Of a DNA stretch of 64,000 nucleotides, positions 7,068 through 14,837 are shown piece after piece. Made by a program: the position numbers and the translations under genes. The notes under the pieces are model-generated. The model made no database searches. It saw only the letters and a program-made list of their open reading frames with translations, and had not been told where the DNA came from. The stretch is from Aldehydirespirator sp965204415 (GTDB lineage: Bacteria > Actinomycetota > Acidimicrobiia > Acidimicrobiales > Aldehydirespiratoraceae). The stretch is from NCBI GenBank assembly GCA_965204415.1, contig CBDBEL010000004.1, positions 248,001-312,000 on the forward strand. Direction: 5' to 3'. Position 1 is the first letter of the stretch; every line of letters starts with the position of its first letter.

Positions 7068-7781
7068 ATGAGCGGATCGTCAGCCCAAGCGTCGGAGCCG
7101 GCCCCGGACTGCCCGAAGTGCGGCCAGTCGATGGTGAGGCGCACGGCCCGGCGAGGGGCGAACGCCGGCAACGAGTTCTGGGGGTGCTCTGAGTTTCCCC
7201 GATGCCGCGGCATCGTTCAGTACCAGCCGCCTGGGGAAGCGCCGGTCGACAAGGACGCCTCTGCGCCCGTGCAGAGAGTTCAGGACAACGTTGAGGAGGC
7301 CACGACCTCAGACGCTGGCGACAAGCCCCAGGGCTTCCTCACAAAGGTTGCGAGGGCGATCGACAAGGGCCATCGCTGGTATCTCGAACGAGATGAGCCG
7401 GATGCCGCTGGACGCTGGGATGACGATCATCGGCGCAGCATGCTCCGCTATGTCTATGAGCGAGACGGCGGTCGATGCGGCATCTGCACGGCGGAGATGA
7501 AGATCAAGGGCGCCCAGATCGAGCACGTCGTGCCCAAGGTGTTCGTGTTGTTCGACGTTGGCAAGGGCGGAAAGGCGGCGCCGGGCACCCAGTACAGGAG
7601 CCGCTTGCACAAGATCGACAACCTGCAGGCCGCCCACACCTACTGCAACAAGCGAAAGGGCAACACGCCGGAGGTCGACAAGTGGCGGCATCCGGCCATG
7701 CCGCCGCTCACGGTCGCGGACGCCGAAGATGGAGTAGTTTTGGTCTTGCCCAGAGGGTCGAAGGCTCGATCGGCGCGCTAA
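7068..7781 (+). CDS. Topoisomerase-type zinc ribbon fused to HNH endonuclease
   Basis: A 237-residue protein. Residues about 14-47 form a zinc ribbon (CPKC, then WGCSEFPRCRG) as in the C-terminal fingers of topoisomerase I. A charged linker follows. Residues about 125-210 form an HNH nuclease: RDGGRCGICTAEM (Cys137, Cys140), IEHVVPK with the HNH histidine, DNLQAAHTYCNKRKGN. Start ATG 7068 has GAAGGAG upstream. The zinc ribbon likely brings the nuclease to single-stranded or damaged DNA (inference). A stand-alone gene in the accessory island, suggestive of a defence role. Confidence 0.9.
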   Translation: MSGSSAQASEPAPDCPKCGQSMVRRTARRGANAGNEFWGCSEFPRCRGIVQYQPPGEAPVDKDASAPVQRVQDNVEEATTSDAGDKPQGFLTKVARAIDKGHRWYLERDEPDAAGRWDDDHRRSMLRYVYERDGGRCGICTAEMKIKGAQIEHVVPKVFVLFDVGKGGKAAPGTQYRSRLHKIDNLQAAHTYCNKRKGNTPEVDKWRHPAMPPLTVADAEDGVVLVLPRGSKARSAR

Positions 7782-7942
7782 CGCCTGGGCAGCGTCCGTG
7801 CCGTCATCGCTCTCTGAGCGTGTTTGAGCGCCGGAGCCAGCTTGACGAGTCGGAGGACAACGGAGATGAGCCCAGGAAGGGCGTAACCCCGGCCGTTTGC
7901 AGAAGCAGGGACGGTTCCGGGGTCTTCAAGGACAATTGTAGA

Positions 7943-8060
7943 GCAGATCGCCGGCGCTCACCACGGAGCCCAGTCGATCCCCGACGCCTGGTGCCAACAC
8001 CTCGCCATGTCAGCCAAGATCACGTCGCTAGCCGATCAACTGCAAGCCAAGGCCGCCCTG
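7943..8060 (+). pseudogene. 3' fragment of an ADP-ribosylglycohydrolase gene
   Basis: The 118 nt translate as QIAGAHHGAQSIPDAW, then LAMSAKITSLADQL, close to the C-terminus of the intact gene (QIAGAHYGAQSIPPPW, LTMSAEITALADQL; about 4012-4130). The upstream part is missing. It probably marks the end point of a duplication or a replaced gene. Confidence 0.8.
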
Positions 8061-8145
8061 ACGGTGGGGGCTCCACACGGCGACCCGGAGCCGAACTGCT
8101 GACCGACCACGTCCGAGATGCCGATAGGTGCCGCTAGACGCGCGA

Positions 8146-8183
8146 AAGCCCGGCCACTCTCCGTCCGGAGAGGTACCGGGCTT
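8146..8183. terminator. Two-tier hairpin, possible terminator
   Basis: AAGCCCGG (8146-8153) pairs with CCGGGCTT (8176-8183); inside it CTCTCC pairs with GGAGAG around a GTCC loop. No U-tract follows, so termination is unproven. It sits between two degraded segments. Confidence 0.5.
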
Positions 8184-8555
8184 CGCTTCCGCGGGCTAGT
8201 GCCCTTGGCGGATCCATTATCCCACATGAGGCCTACGAGACCTCAGCGGCCGGGGTTCTGGTGACTTGGGTGGTGTCGCAGGGGGGTGCTTACGCTGCTG
8301 GCTGGTCGAATCGCCGCGTGGGCGGCCGGGAGCGCACAGCCATGGGTAGCAAGACCCACATCGGGGCCAGAGTCGTGACGCTGGGCCTTTTGGCGACCTG
8401 GCCGCGGGGATGCGGCTGTCGGGGGTGGTGGCTGACGCAGTGGTGACGGTGGTCGCGGTTGCGATGCATGGACCCGACTCGGCCACGCTGACCGACCGGA
8501 CTGGTGATGGTCGGCTGGGCGAGCGAATCGTCCTGTCCGACAACTTGGCCGGACT

Positions 8556-8596
8556 GGCCTGCCGGACCTGCCGAAGTTGCCCGAGGACGCGACCTG
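8556..8596 (+). pseudogene. 41-bp fragment matching the 3' end of an ImmA/IrrE gene
   Basis: The segment encoding LPDLPKLPEDAT corresponds to LPDLPKLPENAT near the C-terminus of the XRE-ImmA gene (about 5584-5625), with four or five base changes over about 40. It is a relic of a second ImmA-family gene or a short recombination tract. Confidence 0.6.
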
Positions 8597-8676
8597 ACCG
8601 ACGTGCGGGGCGGTTCCCCGCCTGCCATGCGAAAGCAGTTCCGAGGTGAGCCCGAATCTCGAGCGGAGCGACCGAG

Positions 8677-9360
8677 CTACCTGCTCTTCGTTGCCTCAAT
8701 GATCCCGGACTCGGTCTCGGCCACGAGTTCGGGCAGGTAGCCGGTGGCTGCTTGGATGACCTTCAGGCGGTCGTGGTCGTTGCGTGCCTGCCACGCCCCG
8801 ACCGCTGTGCGCGACCGTTCGTCGGCCACCGCATCGAGCCGCTTCGCGATGGAGTCGCCTACGTTGCTCAAGACGTCAAGCAACTCCTGGAACGGAGCAG
8901 CGGCTGTCGACGCAGCCGAGGCCACCCAGCCGGAGTCGCCGGATCTCACGATCCAAAGCGGCGGCATCACCGCGCCCTGTACGGCCTCTGCCAGGTCGTG
9001 TGTCGTGCGATATACCTCAAGCTGCTTGTGACCGAGGTCGTACCCTCTCGGAGATCCTGAGTCGATCGCCGCCTCGGCGGCTGCGAGCATCCGAGGAGCA
9101 GCATCGAGGCCGACGCCGAGGGGAGCCCCGTCCTCGATGGTGAGGTACAGCCATGACTCCGCGAGGAACTCTAGGAGTTCTACCCAGGTCCACTCGAACC
9201 CGTCGTTCTCGTCCGCGCCGTGCCAGACGGCCCTGCCCCGAAGGCTCACCCTCAGGCGTCCCCTGGTCGCTTCGGCCGCGGTTGCCCTTGGACGCCCGGG
9301 GCACCAGGTCAGCACGAACTCGATGTCTCCGTCGCCCGACCGGGCTACCAGTTCATCCAT
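8677..9360 (-). CDS. Hypothetical protein, possible regulator of a TA-type operon
   Basis: A 227-residue protein starting at ATG 9360 behind GAGGGAGGTG. The N-terminal half is strand-rich (DIEFVLTWCPGRPRA, RLRVSLRGRAVW) and ends with WTWVELLEFLAESWLYLTIE. The C-terminal half is helical (FQELLDVLSNVGDSIAKRLD, LIVIQAATGYLPEL-like). I recall similar N-terminal regions preceding ImmA peptidases, but no HEXXH motif is present, so this may be a shortened form. It overlaps the upstream small gene by 16 nt and lies downstream of an AbrB/PIN pair on the same strand. Confidence 0.55.
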   Translation of the reverse strand: MDELVARSGDGDIEFVLTWCPGRPRATAAEATRGRLRVSLRGRAVWHGADENDGFEWTWVELLEFLAESWLYLTIEDGAPLGVGLDAAPRMLAAAEAAIDSGSPRGYDLGHKQLEVYRTTHDLAEAVQGAVMPPLWIVRSGDSGWVASAASTAAAPFQELLDVLSNVGDSIAKRLDAVADERSRTAVGAWQARNDHDRLKVIQAATGYLPELVAETESGIIEATKSR

Positions 9361-9659
9361 CGCCGCACCTCCCTCTCGCATCCTTGCTGCGTGGCGCGCT
9401 CCAGCAGTTCCTTCTTGACATCCCTCGCGTTGCCGCCGCGCGGGAACTTTGACGGGTGTTCGGGGAACCCATGGTACGACGTCCCTGGATTCGTCGGTGC
9501 AGCCCGGTAGATGACACCGTCGCTCACTGCGTACAGGCGTGGGGGGTACGAGCGGCTCCAGCGCGGCGGGACTCAGGGGATTGCGTCATCGAGAAGCGCT
9601 TGGACATCGGACGGGCTCATCGTCGCGGGACACTTGCCAACGTGGTGGTTCAGTCCCAC
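9345..9659 (-). pseudogene. Small conserved protein with an in-frame TGA (split gene)
   Basis: From GTG 9659 the frame reads VGLNHHVGKCPATMSPSDVQ and continues to DDAIP, then TGA at 9575-9573, then in the same frame through SDGVIYRAAPTNPGTSYHGF to EREVRRWMNW-stop at 9345. The two halves look like one small protein. Translation could restart at GTG 9527. The TGA sits in a non-redox context and no SECIS-like hairpin with a suitable loop is obvious, so a nonsense mutation is more likely than Sec. Confidence 0.45.
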
Positions 9660-9703
9660 CTCGATAGATCCGTCCCCGGGGGTGGCTGGAGCGCTCGCCG
9701 TGT

Positions 9704-10135
9704 TCAGTGTCCGATTGTGCGGTAGTCGCCCCCGGTCGCGGCTACCGCGGCTCGAAGGCGTGCACCGTCGTCTCCTGTCCAGACGCAGAGCGGCGCGTCG
9801 AGGTGCTCCGATGCGGCGGCGGCCTCGGCGCTGAGGGCGGACAGCCGGTGCGCGTGAGCCAGCTCAGCTATCCGGAATGCGACGGTGCGCATCGGGACGA
9901 CGGCGATGTCGTCGGGGAGCGCGACGAGCTGGCGGCCTAGCGCCTGGCGGGCATACGCGGGCCATGAGCCTGTCAGCGCCCCGCCGGCGGCTGCGACCAC
10001 GCTGCGGCACAGCCTCACGAGGTAGAGGTTTGTAGTGGCAGGCTCGTGGTCGGCCAAAACCGACGCCAGTTCCGAGCCCACGTCCTCAGATAGCAGGTCT
10101 CGCAGCAGGTGGTCGTCGAGGACGGCCTTGCTCAC
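9704..10135 (-). CDS. PIN-like toxin
   Basis: A 143-residue protein: VLDDHLLRDLL at the N-terminus supplies an Asp after a strand; NLYLVRLCRSVV and PDDIAVVPMR follow; the C-terminus has HLDAPLCVWTGDDGARLRAA, an Asp-rich PIN-type end. It belongs to a recurring actinobacterial family next to AbrB-type antitoxins. Its ATG overlaps the antitoxin stop (ATGA), confirming the pair. Predicted ribonuclease toxin. Confidence 0.75.
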   Translation of the reverse strand: MSKAVLDDHLLRDLLSEDVGSELASVLADHEPATTNLYLVRLCRSVVAAAGGALTGSWPAYARQALGRQLVALPDDIAVVPMRTVAFRIAELAHAHRLSALSAEAAAASEHLDAPLCVWTGDDGARLRAAVAATGGDYRTIGH

Positions 10136-10371
10136 GTTGTGGCGAGTTCAGGGTCGTCGTCCAGCGACCGCACGAAGGCGGCGTGCTCGTCCCGGCTCAA
10201 CAAGTCGCCCAAGAGGCGGCGACCCTCGCCCCAGGGGAGCGTCAGGACGGCGAAACCGAGATCGACGACGTCGACCGGTCCGCCTCCGTCAAGATCCCAC
10301 CGGTGGCGGGCTGCCGCCGGAAGCGACATCTGGCCCGACGAGGAGACCAAGTACTGACGAACCTCACTCAT
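10132..10371 (-). CDS. AbrB/SpoVT-type antitoxin
   Basis: A 79-residue protein starting MSEVRQYLVSSSGQMSLPAA, a swapped-hairpin AbrB DNA-binding domain (strand, G-Q, LPAAAR helix). The C-terminal acidic tail (LLSRDEHAAFVRSLDDDPEL) would wrap the PIN partner. The open frame extends to 10476 but the AbrB fold begins at this ATG. It is coupled to the toxin by a 4-nt overlap and probably represses the operon. Confidence 0.8.
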   Translation of the reverse strand: MSEVRQYLVSSSGQMSLPAAARHRWDLDGGGPVDVVDLGFAVLTLPWGEGRRLLGDLLSRDEHAAFVRSLDDDPELATT

Positions 10372-10578
10372 CCGCAGCATCATACTTGGTAACGAAGCCC
10401 ACTGCGCCAAGTGCCGATGGCCATATTGCCCGTCCATGCCTCGGGGGGAGTGCGGATGCCAGCACGGCCGAATCATCCGACGTGCGAAGCAACATCAGAT
10501 GGACGGAGATCTGACCAGCCGAGTACGAGTGAATTGCGCCGGGTAGGGTGATCGTCCGAGGCAGGAGACGACCCCGCC

Positions 10579-11019
10579 ATGGGCAATCGGCATACGCGAT
10601 CACAGCGGCAGCGGTGGGCCCACCTGACCAGGACGGTCCCGATCGACGAAGTTGCGGCCAGAGCCGGCGTGAAGCGCGGGACGGTGCGTTCTTGGCGGGC
10701 CGAGTTCGGCGTCACCGGCGGCGACGTGGCCGTTCGTTCGGCTGCTGGCAGGGTCAGGCCCGACCGCGGCCAGGCCGCAGCCGCCGCCGGTGCTCAACCC
10801 ACTGGCGCTCCGGCCGGTGCAGACAGATGCGACATGGGGGCAGAGGTGCGCCAAGCGACCTTGCGCTATGTCGAGCAGCACCGAGAGTGGTTTCACGACG
10901 CCGAGGGCCGGCAGTCGGACAAGAAGGAGATGCGTGAAGTGATCTCCGATTGGGAAGGGCAGCACGGCCCGTTGACTCCCCAGGAGAAGGCAGAAGCTCG
11001 AACCGTTCTCGGTCGGTGA
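10579..11019 (+). CDS. Antitoxin with N-terminal helix-turn-helix, partner of a broken PIN toxin
   Basis: A 146-residue protein. Residues about 20-50 (VPIDEVAARAGVKRGTVRSW) form an HTH. The C-terminal segment (DWEGQHGPLTPQEKAEARTV) is the toxin-binding tail typical of PIN-associated antitoxins. The start ATG has AGGCAGGAG upstream. Its stop overlaps the GTG of a frameshifted VapC remnant (GTGA), so the antitoxin has outlived its toxin. Confidence 0.7.
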   Translation: MGNRHTRSQRQRWAHLTRTVPIDEVAARAGVKRGTVRSWRAEFGVTGGDVAVRSAAGRVRPDRGQAAAAAGAQPTGAPAGADRCDMGAEVRQATLRYVEQHREWFHDAEGRQSDKKEMREVISDWEGQHGPLTPQEKAEARTVLGR

Positions 11020-11158
11020 GCATCCTCATCCTCGATTCTGGGCGCTCATCGCGCTCGAGAGGAACAAGCGTGCCGCGTGGGCGCTGGTTGAAGCCGCCTA
11101 CGAGGCGGGCGACAGAGCTCAAGTGCCAGCCTGCGCGCTGGCGCAGGTGTGGAACTGA
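11016..11158 (+). pseudogene. Frameshifted and truncated PIN (VapC) toxin
   Basis: The gene begins VSILILDSG, then a missing base shifts the frame; in the next frame it continues as LIALERNKRAAWALVEAAYE and on to VPACALAQVWN before a TGA at 11156-11158. This is the first third of a VapC toxin (DSGALIALE, P-A-x-x-LAQVW). The missing G lies in DSG-(A)LIALE, where GGGGCG is expected. The C-terminal catalytic part is absent. Confidence 0.8.
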
Positions 11159-11270
11159 GGCTACAAGGCGTCTACGGCCAAGAGCCCTCCCAGGAGCTGA
11201 CACGAGCTATTCTGTAGCTTCGGCTTGATGAACCCATGCAGGCTGTTCGGCTCTTCGACCACAAGTAATC

Positions 11271-13406
11271 ATGAGCAATCACAACATTGATCGAACAGAC
11301 CTCGTCCACTTGGTACAACACGTTGCTCTCAATCAATCAGGCTGGTGGGAGCAAGCAATGGAGCGCTTGATCCTCGCATGCGTGTACACGAGCGGGCCGA
11401 GTGGTCAAGATGAGATATGCGAGGCCGTGCGGGCATCATCAGGCGTCAAGGTCACGTCGGAGCGGTTGACCCGTAGCATCGCATCCCTTCTGGACAACGG
11501 AACTCTTGTACAGCTTGACGGCTCCATCAGAGTCTCAGAAGCAGTGCGGACCGACCTAAGTCTACACGAAGAGCGAACGCTCGTGAGCGAAACACGTGTC
11601 CGCGAGAAGTTCGCGAAACTGGCCGAGACCTACGAACTAGGATCTGATGCTGATGAACTGTGGGGCAATCTCGAGACACAGATCATCCTGCCAATTGTCC
11701 GCCACTTCGGAGCCCGACTCTATGCTCTATTGACATCCGGTAACGATGATGCTCGCAACGATCTAGCGACACATGTAGGTGACTATATAGAGCAAACGAA
11801 TGAGCAACTCCGGAAGTTCTATTACGACTTCATGGATCCATACGATGACGACATTCGTAGTTTTGTCCTCCGAAGGCTCAATGCCCAATATATTGTAGAT
11901 GCCGCAGCGCTGTCTGAGGAAGCGCTAGATAAATTGGCAAGACAAGACGCACTGCCGTCTAAGGTAAGGATATTGCTTGACACCAACTTTCTCTTCTCTG
12001 TCATGGGTCTTCATGATAATCCTGGTAACGAAGAGGCAAACAAGTTGCTCCAACTCATCGAACAGGTATCGAGCAGAGTAACTCTACAGCTATATGTTCT
12101 ACCCATCACGATCGACGAGGCACGTAGAGTACTTCGAAATATTATCTTCAAACTCACGCAGTTTCGTGGACAACCGAATCTAGCAGAAGCCGCACAGCTA
12201 ACACATTCTCTCGGACTCGCAGACCGCTATTTTGAAGCGGCCCGACGCTCAGCAAGCCGGATCTCTGCTGAGGACTTTTTCGGGCCATATGAGTCGGATC
12301 TGCTATCGGTCCTGCGTAACAAGTCAGTCGAACTGTACAACGTCAATCTTGATCAACTCCGTACAGACCAGCAAGTCATCGATGATATCCATGACCAGGC
12401 TGACTTTCAGCAGTTGTATAGACCTAGGGGTGAGAAGCCGTACGAAACAAATCTGCATGACATGGTATTGTGGCACTTCGCGCATCGTGAGCGTCGAAGT
12501 ACCCTTACTTCACCGCTTGAAGCAACGATTTGGGTAGTTACCCTAGATTACAGCCTCCTCTCATTTGATAGGTTCAAACGTAAGGCAGATCGGATGCGTC
12601 CGCCGATCTGCTTGGAGCCGGTCGCCATTATTCAGCTGTTTCAGTTCTGGGTTCCCTCGTCGACAGAATTGGATGAAGCGCTAGTAGGGAGTATCCGCCA
12701 ACCGCTACTGCTATTGGACTTCGATATCGAATCCGAGCAAATTACTCTACGGATTCTCGATCAGCTATCTCGCTTCGATGGCGCTGAAGATCTCCCTCCT
12801 GATGTAGCCGTCGAGATACTCACCAACCAGGCCCTAAGGGACCGGATCGCGACGACTCGACCCGAAGATGCGCGGGATGAGACGGTGGTCGGTCAACAGT
12901 TACTGGCTATGATAAAGGAGATGCGAAGCCAACGAGATCAAGCAAAATCAGCCGCACGAGATCACGAAGAGCGGGGGCGATCAGTTCAAGAGGACGCTAA
13001 GAGGGATCTCGAGCTTGAGCGCTCGCTGCGTACTCAATCGGAAAGCCAGATCTCAATCTTGCAAACTAGAATCTCAGAACTGGAGCGGCTAGAGGCTCAC
13101 TCTCTTCGTAAGGCTGAGTCTCAGCATATCGCATGGAGAGTCATGCTGTCTTCTGTCGTGGCACTAGCCACACTCGCAGGCACACGGATCACGCTCGAAT
13201 TCGCCATTAGTGGATGGATCGCATGGGTGTCAGCAACGGCGATGAGCCTCTTTGTCTATTGCGGAAGTATAGAAGTGTGGCTGAGGAAGACTCGTTTTGC
13301 TGACTCAAAAGCGTATGGCCTTGTTGTATGGTTACGCAAGCGGTGGATTGGGTTCGCCGGTGCTGTACTGGCCTCTCTGGTCGCAGGCTTAATCAATCAG
13401 GGCTGA
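11271..13406 (+). CDS. Large AT-rich PIN-like protein with coiled coil and C-terminal membrane anchor
   Basis: A 711-residue protein. Base and codon use (many AT-ending codons) are clearly unlike its neighbours, indicating recent transfer. Residues 1-110 look like a winged-helix region (ICEAVRASSGVKVTSERLTR). Around residue 237, KVRILLDTNFLFSVMGL is a PIN-like start with the catalytic Asp; EARRVLRNIIF may give the next acidic residue and VVTLDYSLLSFDRFKRK a later Asp. Residues about 555-620 are a charged coiled coil. Hydrophobic segments at about 623-645, 647-668 and 693-709 would anchor it in the membrane. I know no named family with this layout. A membrane-tethered nuclease acting in defence is an inference. 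Confidence 0.8.
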   Translation: MSNHNIDRTDLVHLVQHVALNQSGWWEQAMERLILACVYTSGPSGQDEICEAVRASSGVKVTSERLTRSIASLLDNGTLVQLDGSIRVSEAVRTDLSLHEERTLVSETRVREKFAKLAETYELGSDADELWGNLETQIILPIVRHFGARLYALLTSGNDDARNDLATHVGDYIEQTNEQLRKFYYDFMDPYDDDIRSFVLRRLNAQYIVDAAALSEEALDKLARQDALPSKVRILLDTNFLFSVMGLHDNPGNEEANKLLQLIEQVSSRVTLQLYVLPITIDEARRVLRNIIFKLTQFRGQPNLAEAAQLTHSLGLADRYFEAARRSASRISAEDFFGPYESDLLSVLRNKSVELYNVNLDQLRTDQQVIDDIHDQADFQQLYRPRGEKPYETNLHDMVLWHFAHRERRSTLTSPLEATIWVVTLDYSLLSFDRFKRKADRMRPPICLEPVAIIQLFQFWVPSSTELDEALVGSIRQPLLLLDFDIESEQITLRILDQLSRFDGAEDLPPDVAVEILTNQALRDRIATTRPEDARDETVVGQQLLAMIKEMRSQRDQAKSAARDHEERGRSVQEDAKRDLELERSLRTQSESQISILQTRISELERLEAHSLRKAESQHIAWRVMLSSVVALATLAGTRITLEFAISGWIAWVSATAMSLFVYCGSIEVWLRKTRFADSKAYGLVVWLRKRWIGFAGAVLASLVAGLINQG

Positions 13407-13549
13407 AGAGGCGTCCAAGGGGCGGAACAAGCGGCTGCAAATTGAGACGAGCGTCTAGTGTTCGTGAACATCCTCTCCATCTCGAATGGCACAGTCAATC
13501 TCCTCCTAGATGGCCAGGCCTCGGTGCTGGCGAGGTAGTGCAGTCTGGT

Positions 13550-14837
13550 TCAGTTCGCATGCTGATCGCCGAAGCGCTCAGCGATGAAGGCGGCGACCTC
13601 GGCGGCAATAACGGCTCGCGTTGAGTTGTTGCGGCGTTGGTAGAGGATGTCGTCGCCGCTCCTGTTGTTGACCCAGATGGGGCGGGAGCTGGAGGGCACG
13701 TCGATGCGGCAGATGTCGTGGCCGTTAGCTTGGTCGATGCGGATTCGGAGGCGGCTGGCGCCTGCGTGTCCGATGCTGTTCTCGAAGAGCGTGTCGAGCC
13801 AGTTGATGTAGCCGTCGGCGTTGATGGGTTTGACCTGGGCGTAGTCGTCGTCCAGTCCGACGGGTGTGCCGTCGTCGGCCACGCCGATCAGCAGGGTTCC
13901 GCCCTGGTCGTTGAGCATGCCGGCGACGGTCTTGACGACGACTTCTTCCATCGTCTTGTCGCGGCGCTGCTCCTGCACGTTCCATCGGGCGGTCTTCTTG
14001 TACTCGACGGTCCGGGACTCGTCGTGGGTCAGGAGTTCTTCGGTGGTGCGGGCCCAGGTGGCGGTCGTGCCGAGGATCTCCTCCAGCAGCCGGGCGCGCA
14101 GAGTGGGATCGGAACAGATCTGGACCAGGACGGCCTCGTCGACTTGTTCCGCGGCAGCCGGCAGAGTTGCGAGGCTGGTCGAGACGGGGGCGGCGTCGGG
14201 AGTGTCGTAGACGCTTGCACCGTCTCCGTCGTCGCCGAAGCTGACGTAGATGTGGTCGAAGATGGCGTCTACCTTCCGGGTGAACATGTCGGGCCCGTAG
14301 GCGGGGGGCAGTTCGGCGTCGAGGACATCTCGGACGGCGACCTTCACGGCTGAGCGGGTCTGCTGGCGGCGCTTCCAGTCGAGAACGAGCTTCTCCTCGA
14401 TGTGCTTCAGCAGCTTCTTGGCCGCTGCTTTCACCTTCTTGGTGTCGGCGTCGGTCAGTTCGGGCTCGGGTTTGGTGAGCAGATCGAAGATCGCGAGTTC
14501 TGCTTCGGTGAGGCCTTCTCGGACGGCGCGCTGTTCCTCGTCGCTGAGTTCCTTGCTGAGGGCGCCGAGGCGGCGGAAGAGTTCCTCGATGTTGTGGGTG
14601 CCTGCGTTGTATTCGTCGATGAGTTGCCGGAATCGTTCGGCGAGGTCCAGCCGGGTCGGGTTCTTGCGCACCGCGTCGTCGAGCCGCTTCTCGAGGTCCT
14701 CCTTGATGGTCTTGGCGACGGTGCGCTTGTTGGCGGCGAAGCGCAGGGCGAGTTGCTCGAAGTCGATCTGGTTGAGATCGATCAGCGGGTCGGCTCCGTC
14801 GGCGGAGCGGATGATGTACTCCTTGGCTCCGACTGAC
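13550..14837 (-). pseudogene. hsdR: hsdR 3' part: HsdR C-terminal domain fused to AlbA_2/Schlafen-type domain
   Basis: The detached C-terminal half of the Type I restriction subunit, starting at the IS boundary with SVGAKEYIIRSADGADP. The helical HsdR C-terminal domain (DUF3387-like: LNQIDFEQLALRFAANKRTV, then ELFRRLGALSKELSDEEQ, LLKHIEEKLVLDWK) binds HsdM/S. After a linker, a domain with SRTVEYKKTARWN and MLNDQGGTLLIGVADDGTPV is an AlbA_2 (Schlafen-like divergent AAA_4) domain, an unusual fusion. It ends AAFIAERFGDQHAN. Removing the IS and one copy of the 7-bp target repeat restores one frame (LLDRSVGAKEYII). Without that repair this part lacks a start. Confidence 0.85.

Larger units (their letters stand above)
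7782..8676. other. Gene-poor stretch of recombined relics
   Basis: About 900 bp with no convincing intact gene. It holds an ADP-ribosylglycohydrolase 3' fragment, a two-tier hairpin and a 41-bp piece matching the end of the ImmA gene. Around 8380-8510 a plus-strand frame (DAVVTVVAVAMHGPDSATLT) weakly resembles the last third of a PIN domain. The rest shows nothing I can identify. Confidence 0.6.

Noticed and set aside
8217..8699. 160-codon minus-strand open frame
   Set aside because: Arg/Pro/Ser-rich shadow with no protein-like pattern; the plus strand here carries relics.
9573..9575. Selenocysteine at the TGA of the small split gene
   Set aside because: No neighbouring Cys or redox motif and no good hairpin at the right distance; nonsense mutation is simpler.
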